Source of the DNA: Neobacillus bataviensis
GTDB taxonomy: Bacteria > Bacillota > Bacilli > Bacillales_B > DSM-18226
Length of the DNA: 64,000 bases
Direction: 5' to 3'
NCBI RefSeq assembly: GCF_019969725.1
Contig: NZ_JAHXYW010000006.1
Span: 314,437-378,436, forward strand
Shown: positions 17,605-27,400 of the stretch, one piece after another
How positions within the stretch are numbered: the stretch's first letter is position 1
How the letters are laid out: every line of letters begins with the position of its first letter
Position numbers and translations under genes: made by a program
The notes under the pieces: generated by a model
What the model was told of the DNA's origin: nothing
Databases searched by the model: none
The model's input: the letters and a program-made list of their open reading frames with translations, nothing else

Positions 17605-18174
17605 ATGGATGCAATAGCTTGGCTAAGAATTTCCATCGTTGGATATTCCCTTGGAGGAGTTCTGCTGATCGTGTCCATTTTTATGTTTCTTAAGATGAAC
17701 ATTCCAGCCATTATTGGTGACTTAACAGGCAGAACCGCAGCAAGAAAGATCCAAGAAATCCGCGAACAGAATACAGGCAATAAGCGTCACACACCTAAAG
17801 CCTTTGCTCTTGAGCAAGAGCCAAAACAAAAGGGCCTTCGTACTAACCGTTTAGGCACTAAAGGAAAAACAGGAAGGACTGGACCGACCAAGGAACTTTC
17901 ACGGCCGGCCAGAATGGGGAGCCTTCCAACTGAGGTTTTACCTAACAAGGACGATGAAACCGTGCTTCTTTCAGATCAGACGGAACTGTTATCCATGGAA
18001 ACAGAAGTGCTATTAAATGAAACAGTACTCCTGGATCAGGGAACAGAGCTTCTAGATGAAACCACGGTCCTGGATGAAACGGTTGTGTTAGGGGTGGAGG
18101 AAGAAGCGATTCTGGCGGTTGAATTTAAGATCGTTAAGGATCTTAAGGTCATCCATACAAACGAGGTTATTTAA
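17605..18174 (+). CDS. Single-span protein with repeated TxLL phospho-acceptor-like motifs
   Basis: A 189-aa protein with an N-terminal membrane span (residues ~8-30), then DLTGRTAARKI and a basic linker. The acidic tail (about residues 110-160) carries at least seven threonine motifs: TVLL, TELL, TEVLL, TVLL, TELL, TTVL and TVVL. Similar TTVL motifs occur in the FHA protein at 32439. Being co-encoded with a kinase, a phosphatase and FHA readers, the tail is a likely multi-site phospho-threonine platform on the inner face of the membrane. No Pfam family is recalled. It lies 11 bases after the kinase gene. Confidence 0.7.
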   Translation: MDAIAWLRISIVGYSLGGVLLIVSIFMFLKMNIPAIIGDLTGRTAARKIQEIREQNTGNKRHTPKAFALEQEPKQKGLRTNRLGTKGKTGRTGPTKELSRPARMGSLPTEVLPNKDDETVLLSDQTELLSMETEVLLNETVLLDQGTELLDETTVLDETVVLGVEEEAILAVEFKIVKDLKVIHTNEVI

Positions 18175-18211
18175 TCATTTCATTATAAATAAGAAACAAG
18201 GGGAGAGAGAA

Positions 18212-21200
18212 ATGCACCTACGAAGGAAATCGATGGTCACCCGCATTTTGGCTGCTGTTATGGCCGTTATGCTGGTCGCGTATAGCATACCGGTTGGTGT
18301 TGTGACCTCGCCTGTTCTGGCTCAAAATGAACAGGATGTATTTACGTTGAAAATTGTCAAGGATGGGGCCGATGTCCCGAATCAAGTGGTCACGGGACAT
18401 AATACCGACAATTCGGTGAGTTTAGAAGGGACGACTGACAATAAGGGAATCGTCCAATTTCCGGAATTGACCAATGTTAGCAGCGGTGAAATTCAATTTA
18501 CAGTTGGGGAGGACACCTTTCCCATCACGTTTAATGAAGTGATGGCAAAACATTATACATATGACACGGCGCTGAATCGTCTTACGGTTACACCGGATCA
18601 AAAAACGCATGATGTTATTGTCAAAACAACTGGTTCAGGTAAGGTTGAAATTAACAATACTGAATATTCAGCACCGGTACAGGTTGCAGAGGGGTCTAAT
18701 GTTAACGTAAAGATTCTTCCGGATCCGGGTAACGAGATTCAATCGATAACAGTAAACGAGATAAAACAAAATATTACTGACTCCTTTACGATCGAAGGAA
18801 TAACTGAAATCAAGACTATTGAAGTGGTGTTTGCTGCAAAACTCTATCCGATTACGGTCAGCTATAATAAAGACCTTGGAACGGTAGAAAATGGTGATCA
18901 AACCATTACAGATGGACAGGTTGTTAGTGCCAAATATGGCGAAAAGCCTTCTTTTAACGTGATTCCAAAGACGGGCTACCATATTGAAAGTATTACATTG
19001 AATGGTGAACCTGTTATTCTGCCAGCGGATGTTACGCAAAGCACGATCAACTATCCGCTTCCATTAAAGCCGGTAACGGAAAATGTGAAGGTGGAAGTGA
19101 AGTTTGCCATCAACTCCTATATCCTTACTTTTGACTATGAAGGGAACGACGATGGTAAGGCACAGGTTGATGAAACTTATTATTCTGACGGGGGAACGGT
19201 CAAAGTAGATTACGGCTCAAAGCCTGTTATCAAAGTCATCCCCAAAACAGGTAAGCATATTGAAAGTATAAAGTTTGGGGATGAACCAATTGAAATCCCC
19301 AAAAACGTAACAGATGAAACAGTGGATTTTGCGTTCCCTGCTCCAGAAGTAACCAAAGATACAACCGTCAAAGTGGTCTTTGCACCGAACAAGTACAACG
19401 TTACCGTGGTCGATCCTGACAATGGTACCGTAACCTCTCCAAATTCAGTAGAGTATGACGGTGCTATTACCATCGCCATCAATCCGGACCGTAAATATTT
19501 GGTGAATTCGGTAAAGGTGAATGGAACTACATATTCTACTGGCATCGATTTGAATGATAATGGCTACTATACTTATACGGTTACACATATTACAAAAGAT
19601 ACAACCATTGAAGTGGAATTAAGTAAAATGCGCGTCCTGCCAGGTACATGGGATCAATATGTGTCGATGACAGAGCCTTTGAGTAAACATACTGTGGATA
19701 ATAAAGAAATTCGTGTTTATGGAAATAATGCAAAAGTCGAAATTGTTCCGATTCTAGATTATAATCAAATAAAATTACCAGTACTTGGAAATGGTTATAA
19801 ATCGGGGTATATCATTGATAAAAATAGAAACACGACGATTACCGATATGTATGTGCGCATTAATAATCAATTCAAAAGTGAAGCACAAGTAAATGTACCC
19901 GGCGAAATTGAGGTCGTATTTGATACCGAAAAACCGGTTATCAACGATGTAATCTTAGATGGCCAGGGCAAAAAGGAAGTAAATGGCTCTTATTGGTTCA
20001 ACGGGCCAGTCACTATTTCAGGAAGTATTGATAATGGTGATAGCAGCTACTCATCCGCGATTGATAAAGTCTACTATAGTAAAGACTCAGAGGTAACAGA
20101 AACAGAAGTTCCTTATGATTTTGAAAAGAACCGTTTTTCAATCACGACGGCGGATGGAGATTATAAAGGTGTTTATAAAATTTGGACTGTTGATAAGGCC
20201 GGGAATAAATCTGATATTAAAACGGTCAACATCAACATCGATAAAACAAAACCGACACTTGCGGATGGCCGGTCTGTTAAGGTGGAAAAGTTATATGATT
20301 TTATTCCTGATTTCTTCATTAGAATTGGACTTGGAATGTTCTTTAATAATGGAATTAAGGTGACTGTTAAGGCTGTGGATGATGCAGCTGGAATTAGCGA
20401 TATCTCCTTGAATGCCGTGTCAAAGAATGCTGCGAAGCAAGCTGTTCCAAGAAAGTTCTTCTATCCTGATCAGAATCCAGCGAAAGCGGTTTTTGTCCTT
20501 GACGATGAAAGCTTCGAGGGAACTTTTTCAGTAGATGTTACGGACAATGTTGGCAATACACAAACGTTTGATGTGACAAAAGACAATATCGAACCGGAAG
20601 GCGATCCTGTGTTCATGATTGACCGGAAAAAACCATCTGCCGATATCACCGTTCTTCATGGAAAAGAAGAAGAGCCGTATGTGGTAAAGGATGAGGAAAC
20701 CGGAAGAGAAACGGAATTCTATAGTGAAGATGTAAAATTAGATGTAAAAGCGAAGGATCAAGAGTCCGGTGTTAATACGGTTACCATTGATCTGAATGAT
20801 GAGGAGTACAAGAAATACGATTTTTCAGACAGCGTAGTAAAGCAAATCAATCCGGCCATTGACCAGATTGATACACAAACGCTTGCTGATAAGGGCCCAT
20901 CCTATGACTTTAATGTCGTGGTAAAGGATAATGCCGGTAATGACAATAAAGCGGATCAAGTGAAAAAGAAGATCTATATCGATCAAAAGGCGCCTACCCT
21001 TGCGGATGGCAAGGATGCCGTTACTTTCGATTTTGTTAATGATTCTACGATTGCTAAAGTCTTAAACTTCCTTTCATTTGGAACGTTCTTCAATAAGCAG
21101 ATTAAAGTAACGGTCAAGGTGAAGGATGAAGCTTCTGGTATTAAGGATTTTGCCTTACATGCCGTTCCAGCGGATGCATCGGCAGAAAAGGTAGTTCCAC

Positions 21201-24200
21201 AATTAGATCCTGATAGTTATCAGAACGACGGCAAAACAGCTCAAGCCACTTACATTCTTGATGTGGATTCTTTTAAAGGGACGTTTAATGTCGCAGTCAC
21301 GGACAATGTAAACAACAAGAGTGTTGAGCCGTACCTAGTTACAGCTGCCAATTCCAATATCGAGGCAAAAGACAGCGGTATTGTCATGATTGAAAAGAAC
21401 AAACCGACAACTGACATTGCTGTTATACCTCAAAAAGACGTAGCTTCATACGTGGATAAGTCTAAAACCGAATTCTATAGCGGTGAGGCAACGTATGATG
21501 TCGATGTTCAAGATGCCGATGCCGGTGTCAATGCCGTTCAAATTAAGGTGAACGATAAACTAATTGACGAGTACGATTATCACGATAAAGAAACGGCACA
21601 ATTACATCCGGATCTTACTGCTACAGATACGAATGATGAGAGAATCAGTCGTGAAGAGGATGGTTCGTACCATATTTATTCAGAAGTAGTGGATAATGCC
21701 GGAAATGTGAATACGGCCGATAGAACCATCTATATTGATGAAACAGCACCAACGATTACTGATTTTGCTTTTTCATCAAAGGATAAGAATGAAAATGCAA
21801 CAGAAACGCTTCAACCGGAAGCCGTTGAAACGACCAAATATGGTTTCTATTTCAAGCAGCCCGTTCAAGTGACGGTTACAGCGAATGATCCTAACACTGA
21901 TCATGACTACCAAGCAACGAGTGGACTCCAATCAATGGTTGTTTATTTAAAAGATTACGAGAATGGCAAAATGTATGCTGTCATTCCTGACTCATTGAAT
22001 AATCCTTTGAATGATCCAGAGCATGCAAAGGGTAAATTGAGTGAAACAAAGGATATTTCAACTGTTGAAGGGATTCCTACAACAAGTCAATTAACATTTA
22101 CGGTTCCGGCCTCTTTTAAAGGACAGATTTTTGCCGAAGCTTTTGACAATGTCAATAATACGAGTGGTGTGGTAAAACCAGATGGCTCGGTAATCGAAGA
22201 TGCAGCGAAGCACGGAAAAGAAGAACATATTGATTTTAATAGAGCCAAAACGACTCTAAAAGATACTAACAATGCTGATCTTTATAACAAAAATGTGGAT
22301 GTGAATCTAACCGTTACCGATACGTATTCTGGTATTGGGGAGATTGAATGGTGGGTGGAAGCACCATACGATCAGGAGAACAACCAGCATGGCCGCCTCC
22401 AGATTAATAATGATAAAAGCTATACGGATGGCAGTAATATAGAGGGCTGGAAACATACCGAGTTCGATCAAAACCTTGTTCAAGAAATGACCAAAACCAT
22501 TACGGTTAAGAATGATAGTAATGACATTAATGTCAAGGTGAAAATGACCGACCGGGCAGGTAATACGACGGAAAAGAAGATTACCTTCAGTATTGATAAG
22601 ACAGCACCAACCATTGATGTTACTTATGATAACAACACAGATGACCCGCAAAATGCTGATTATTTCAAAGCTGACCGTACAGCCACGATTGTGGTAAATG
22701 AGCGTAACTTTAAAGCAGCGGATGTGGTCCATAAGATTACCAACACCGATGGAGTGATTCCAAAATTGGTTGGCTGGAAAACAGTCGCCAATACGAAAGA
22801 TCCAAATAAAACAACGCATACGGCAACCGTGAAATATAGTGCGGATGGAGATTATACGTTTGATATCAAGTATAAAGATAATGCTGGAAATGCAGCTGCA
22901 CCGTTTGCCCAGCAAAAATTTACACTTGATAAAACTATTCCTGTTATTAAAGTTTCATATAATAACAACGCAGCAGCTAATGGAAATTATTATAAAGCGG
23001 CGAGAACGGCCACCATTTCCATTACCGAGCATAACTTTGAAACAAGCCGAATTAAAGTAACAGGTAACGCATCCGATGGCGGCAAGCCGGCGGCATTCCC
23101 GCGTGTAAGCGGATGGTCAAACCATGGGGATGTTCATACCGCGACAATCAGTTATGCAGCCGATGGGAAGTATAGCTTTGATATTGAGTACACCGATATG
23201 GCTGGTAACATCGCGGCAGATTATCCAAAGGATGAGTTCATTATTGACCAAACTGTGCCTAAATTGACCATTACAGGTGTGGAGGATATGTCGGCCAATA
23301 ATAAAGATGTCGCTCCTGTTATCACCTATTCTGATACGAACTTCAATAAAAAAGCCGTATCAATTTCTTTAAAAGGTGCAAACAGAGGCACAGCTAAATT
23401 AGCCGGAAGCTATACCGATGCAGCAAATGGCCAGGTATTTAAGTACAAAAACTTCGAAAAGAAAAAGGAAAATGACGATCTCTATACCTTGACCGCTACC
23501 CTTACGGACTTTGCAGGAAATGTTTCAACGAAAACAATCCGTTTCTCTGTCAATCGTTTTGGCTCTGTCTATGTCTTTGATGATTCACTCAAAGCGATCG
23601 AAGGAAAATATGTGAAGAACGAACAAGATGTCATCCTGACTGAAACCAATGTTGACAGCTTAAAGCAAGACACCATTAAGATGAAGGTGACTAAAAATGG
23701 CACACCATCTGACCTTGTGAAAGGATCCGATTATACGGTGACAGAAACAGGCGGAAAAGGTAAGTGGAGCCAGTACACCTATGTTGTGAAGAAGAAGCTG
23801 TTCAGCGGCGATGGCCGTTACACCGTCGCACTTTACTCTGAAGACGCAGCCGGTAATATTAATGAAAACATTGATGAAGCCAAAAAAGCAGAAATTTCTT
23901 TCGGTATCGATAAAACAGCTCCAGTCGTCGTGCCGGTTAATATCGAAAGCGGCAAGCAGTATCCAGTAGAGGAAAAAGCTGTTACAGTCTCCATCAAGGA
24001 TAATCTTGTCTTAAACGGTGCTGAATTCTATGTGAATGATCAAAAGGTAGAGAATAAAGCAGATGGTGAAAACTACACCTTTGCGATTAAGAATTCCAAT
24101 GATAAGCAGAATGTGAAGATTGTTGCTGTCGATGCAGCTGGAAATGAATTAACGAAAGAAGTAAATGATTTGCTTGTTTCCACTAACCCAATTGTCCGCT

Positions 24201-24331
24201 GGTATAATAATAAGCCATTATTTGCAGGATCTCTTGGGGGAGTTGGCAGTCTGGCTATTGCCGCTACATCCTTCTTCCTCTTCCGTAAAAAGAAGAAATT
24301 CGAAGATGATCACGAAGAAGCAGCAAGCTAA
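18212..24331 (+). CDS. Giant (2039-aa) surface protein with InlB-like and Ig-like repeats
   Basis: A signal peptide (residues ~1-38, ending SPVLAQ) is followed by a short beta domain, then about three to four InlB B-type repeats (~130-470, e.g. GTVENGDQTI, KTGYHIESI). About ten Ig-like modules follow, each starting with a linker such as IDKTAPT or LDKTIPV. The C-terminus has one membrane span near residues 2005-2028, then RKKKKFEDDHEE. There is no LPXTG; it is anchored as a membrane protein with a very long outside stalk. ATG 18212 follows AAGGGGAGAGA. Inside a T7SS locus that lacks EsaA/YueB, it may take the wall-spanning role; an adhesin is the alternative. Confidence 0.8.
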   Translation: MHLRRKSMVTRILAAVMAVMLVAYSIPVGVVTSPVLAQNEQDVFTLKIVKDGADVPNQVVTGHNTDNSVSLEGTTDNKGIVQFPELTNVSSGEIQFTVGEDTFPITFNEVMAKHYTYDTALNRLTVTPDQKTHDVIVKTTGSGKVEINNTEYSAPVQVAEGSNVNVKILPDPGNEIQSITVNEIKQNITDSFTIEGITEIKTIEVVFAAKLYPITVSYNKDLGTVENGDQTITDGQVVSAKYGEKPSFNVIPKTGYHIESITLNGEPVILPADVTQSTINYPLPLKPVTENVKVEVKFAINSYILTFDYEGNDDGKAQVDETYYSDGGTVKVDYGSKPVIKVIPKTGKHIESIKFGDEPIEIPKNVTDETVDFAFPAPEVTKDTTVKVVFAPNKYNVTVVDPDNGTVTSPNSVEYDGAITIAINPDRKYLVNSVKVNGTTYSTGIDLNDNGYYTYTVTHITKDTTIEVELSKMRVLPGTWDQYVSMTEPLSKHTVDNKEIRVYGNNAKVEIVPILDYNQIKLPVLGNGYKSGYIIDKNRNTTITDMYVRINNQFKSEAQVNVPGEIEVVFDTEKPVINDVILDGQGKKEVNGSYWFNGPVTISGSIDNGDSSYSSAIDKVYYSKDSEVTETEVPYDFEKNRFSITTADGDYKGVYKIWTVDKAGNKSDIKTVNINIDKTKPTLADGRSVKVEKLYDFIPDFFIRIGLGMFFNNGIKVTVKAVDDAAGISDISLNAVSKNAAKQAVPRKFFYPDQNPAKAVFVLDDESFEGTFSVDVTDNVGNTQTFDVTKDNIEPEGDPVFMIDRKKPSADITVLHGKEEEPYVVKDEETGRETEFYSEDVKLDVKAKDQESGVNTVTIDLNDEEYKKYDFSDSVVKQINPAIDQIDTQTLADKGPSYDFNVVVKDNAGNDNKADQVKKKIYIDQKAPTLADGKDAVTFDFVNDSTIAKVLNFLSFGTFFNKQIKVTVKVKDEASGIKDFALHAVPADASAEKVVPQLDPDSYQNDGKTAQATYILDVDSFKGTFNVAVTDNVNNKSVEPYLVTAANSNIEAKDSGIVMIEKNKPTTDIAVIPQKDVASYVDKSKTEFYSGEATYDVDVQDADAGVNAVQIKVNDKLIDEYDYHDKETAQLHPDLTATDTNDERISREEDGSYHIYSEVVDNAGNVNTADRTIYIDETAPTITDFAFSSKDKNENATETLQPEAVETTKYGFYFKQPVQVTVTANDPNTDHDYQATSGLQSMVVYLKDYENGKMYAVIPDSLNNPLNDPEHAKGKLSETKDISTVEGIPTTSQLTFTVPASFKGQIFAEAFDNVNNTSGVVKPDGSVIEDAAKHGKEEHIDFNRAKTTLKDTNNADLYNKNVDVNLTVTDTYSGIGEIEWWVEAPYDQENNQHGRLQINNDKSYTDGSNIEGWKHTEFDQNLVQEMTKTITVKNDSNDINVKVKMTDRAGNTTEKKITFSIDKTAPTIDVTYDNNTDDPQNADYFKADRTATIVVNERNFKAADVVHKITNTDGVIPKLVGWKTVANTKDPNKTTHTATVKYSADGDYTFDIKYKDNAGNAAAPFAQQKFTLDKTIPVIKVSYNNNAAANGNYYKAARTATISITEHNFETSRIKVTGNASDGGKPAAFPRVSGWSNHGDVHTATISYAADGKYSFDIEYTDMAGNIAADYPKDEFIIDQTVPKLTITGVEDMSANNKDVAPVITYSDTNFNKKAVSISLKGANRGTAKLAGSYTDAANGQVFKYKNFEKKKENDDLYTLTATLTDFAGNVSTKTIRFSVNRFGSVYVFDDSLKAIEGKYVKNEQDVILTETNVDSLKQDTIKMKVTKNGTPSDLVKGSDYTVTETGGKGKWSQYTYVVKKKLFSGDGRYTVALYSEDAAGNINENIDEAKKAEISFGIDKTAPVVVPVNIESGKQYPVEEKAVTVSIKDNLVLNGAEFYVNDQKVENKADGENYTFAIKNSNDKQNVKIVAVDAAGNELTKEVNDLLVSTNPIVRWYNNKPLFAGSLGGVGSLAIAATSFFLFRKKKKFEDDHEEAAS

Positions 24332-24347
24332 TCTATGATTAATCCGT

Positions 24348-24381
24348 ATCCCTTCTATTATATATAGACAATAGGAGGGAT
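24348..24381 (+). terminator. Hairpin between the giant protein gene and essC
   Basis: A 12-bp stem with one mismatch (ATCCCTTCTATT / AATAGGAGGGAT) around a short AT loop. There is no clear T run after it, so it may act as an attenuator or mRNA-processing site between a very long gene and essC. Confidence 0.4.
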
Positions 24382-24431
24382 ATCCTTCTTTATAATCGAA
24401 TACGGCATCATTGTTTAGGGAGAGAATTGTT

Positions 24432-27400
24432 TTGATATTAACACTTTTTGATAAGGGTAAAGCTTTTACGACGGTTTTACCTGAAAAAATCACGGGAAGA
24501 TATCATTTAACCACCGTCGATCAGAACAATAACTCCATTGAGTTAATGGCTGTAGAAGCGGAAGATGGCAAGTGGTATCTGAAGTCCAATAAATTTGCTT
24601 ATCTAAAAAGCATTGCGAACGAAAAGGCTCGAAAAGCAGCAGTTGAACCCTTCAGCACGTATACAATTTTCCGGGATAATGAACCAGCTGCTCTCTTATA
24701 TGTTGAACCTTTTAGTGAAGATCGGAATGAGTTTACGAGACATATTGTTTCAGCCAATGTGATTAAAATCGGACGCTCAAAGGACAGCCACATTTGTTTT
24801 ACAAATAAATTGGTATCGAGCTCGCATTGTTCGATTGAATACAATGAACAAGGGCGTGCGGTGATTAAAGACCATAATAGTTCCAATGGAACCTATGTTA
24901 ATGGTGAAAAAATCGAAAAAAAGGAACTCGCAATTGGTGATGTCATCTCCATCATGGGATTAAGAATCATCTTTAATGGCAGATTGATTAGTTTAAATAA
25001 CCCTCATCAATTGGTTTTTCTAGATCGAAATGCCTTCAAGCCATTTGTGGCCGGGCAGCCGGTCATTCAAACGGAAGAAGAGTTAGATGATTTTTTAGTC
25101 GAAGCTGAAAATCAAGATTTATTTTATCGGTCGCCGCGCTTTAAGCGGGATATTGAGAAAAAAACGATCAAGATTGACCCGCCGCCGCAGATGAATACGA
25201 TGGAAGAAACACCTTTAATGCTCATGCTTGGACCATCGATGACGATGGGGATGGCGTCCTTGTTTACAGGGATTTTCGCGGTTCAAAACGTGGCAAGGAA
25301 CGGCGGCAATATGATGAATGCTCTGCCGACCTTGATCATGTCGCTGAGCATGTTGATTGGGACGATTCTTTGGCCGATTCTGACTAAAAAGCATGAAAAG
25401 AAAAAACGAATTGAAAATGAGAATATCCGTCAAGAAAAGTACAGGCAGTATCTAGAAGAAATGAAACAGACGATCCAGGATGAAGGTAAGTATCAGGAAG
25501 AAATCCTTCATGAAAATCATATTTCCCTTTATTCCTGCCTTGAGAGGATCGACAAACGTGACCGGACATTGTGGGAGCGGGTGATCGGGCAGAATGATTT
25601 CTTAAAGATCCGCTTAGGTTTAGGGGATTTACCGCTGGAAGTCGAGATTAAATATCCAGAAAAGAAATTTACGATTGAGGAAGATAATCTCCAAGATGAG
25701 CTTTATAAATTAGTCGAAACTCCTTCTGTTTTAAAACAAGTGCCTGTCACCTTATCACTTGTCGAAGAGCGCGTAAGCGGAATTATTGGAAAGAGAGAGA
25801 ATGTCATTGAGTTTGTAAAAGGGGTTATTTTTCAACTTGCGTCCTTACATAGTTATGACGAGTTAAAAATGGTCTTCCTCTATGACCAAAGTGAACAGGA
25901 GTCCTGGAAGTTCGTCAAGTGGCTTCCGCATGTTTGGTCGGAAAATACCAATATCCGATTTATTGCCTCTGACGCCAATGAAATGAAGGAGCTTTCCGTT
26001 TATTTTGAAAAAGAAATAGCTAACCGAGCAGCAATGGCTGAAAAAGAACAACAAGAGTTTACCCAGCATTATGTTGTGTTTTCGATGAGCAAAGAGCTGG
26101 CCGGCAAGGCGGAAATGGTGAACTTGCTTTTAAAAGAAAAGAAAGACCTTGGCATCAGTTTGGTCACGCTCTATAACGAGCTGGAAAGGCTGCCGAAGGA
26201 ATGCTCCAACGTCATCGAGCTGGATGAACCGGTTAGCAAAATCTATGATAAAGATGATATTTCCGGCAAGTATCAGCCATTTAAGGCCGATATTTACATG
26301 CAGCAGGATCCGGAAGAGATGGCGATAAAGCTGGCCAACATTCAACTGGCCTCTTCGGTTGATGCGTATAGCCTTCCAGATATGCTGACATTCTTAGAAA
26401 TGTTTGGTGTAGGAAAGGTGGAACATTTAAATTCACCTACCCGCTGGAAGGAAAATAATCCAACGCTGACGATTGAAACCCAGATTGGGGTCAATCAAAT
26501 GGGCGAACCGTTTAAAATTGACCTTCATGAAAAATATCATGGTCCGCATGGTTTGATTGCCGGTATGACCGGTTCCGGTAAGTCTGAATTTATCATGACG
26601 TTTATCTTGTCATTGGCGGTTAACTATCATCCAGATGAAGTGGCGTTTATATTAATCGATTATAAGGGCGGCGGAATGGCGAATGCCTTCTTAAACCTGC
26701 CGCACCTTGCAGGTACGATAACCAACCTGGATGGAGCTGCGGTCAAACGTTCCTTGGTTTCGATTCAAAGTGAATTAAAACGGCGTCAGGCGATCTTTAG
26801 TGAGACAAGCCGCCGCTTAAATGAAAGTATTATTGATATCTATAAATATCAAAAACTATATCGCGAAGGCGTTGTCTCTGAGCCTTTGCAGCATTTGTTT
26901 ATGATTTCCGACGAGTTTGCCGAATTAAAAACGCAGCAGCCGGAGTTTATGGATCAGCTGGTCAGTGCCGCAAGGATTGGGCGAAGCTTAGGGGTTCACT
27001 TGATTTTGGCCACGCAAAAGCCTTCCGGGGTTGTCGATGATCAAATTTGGAGTAACAGTAAATTCCGAATTAGCTTAAAGGTACAAGAAAAAGCCGATAG
27101 TATGGAAGTGATTAAACGTCCGGATGCGGCTGAAATCAAACAAACCGGCCGCTTCTTCCTGCAGGTAGGTTACAATGAATTGTTTGAGCTGGGCCAATCG
27201 GCTTGGGCAGGCGCTCCTTATTATCCAGCTGATAAAGTGGAGAAGACAGAAGACGATGGCATTGCGGTAATTGATAATTTAGGACGCGTGATGAAGGCGG
27301 CCAAAATGGATAAACGGAAAAAGACTGGTCAAAAGCCATCAAGTCAAATTGATGAGGTAACCAAATACTTAGCCAATCTTGCAAGCCAAGAAAATATTAA

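Noticed and set aside
22307..22915. 202-codon minus-strand frame inside the giant surface protein gene
   Set aside because: A shadow of the plus-strand repeats; no start context and the plus frame is clearly coding.
18212..24331. LPXTG wall anchor for the giant protein
   Set aside because: No LPXTG-like motif before the terminal membrane span; the tail is a plain membrane anchor with a charged end.
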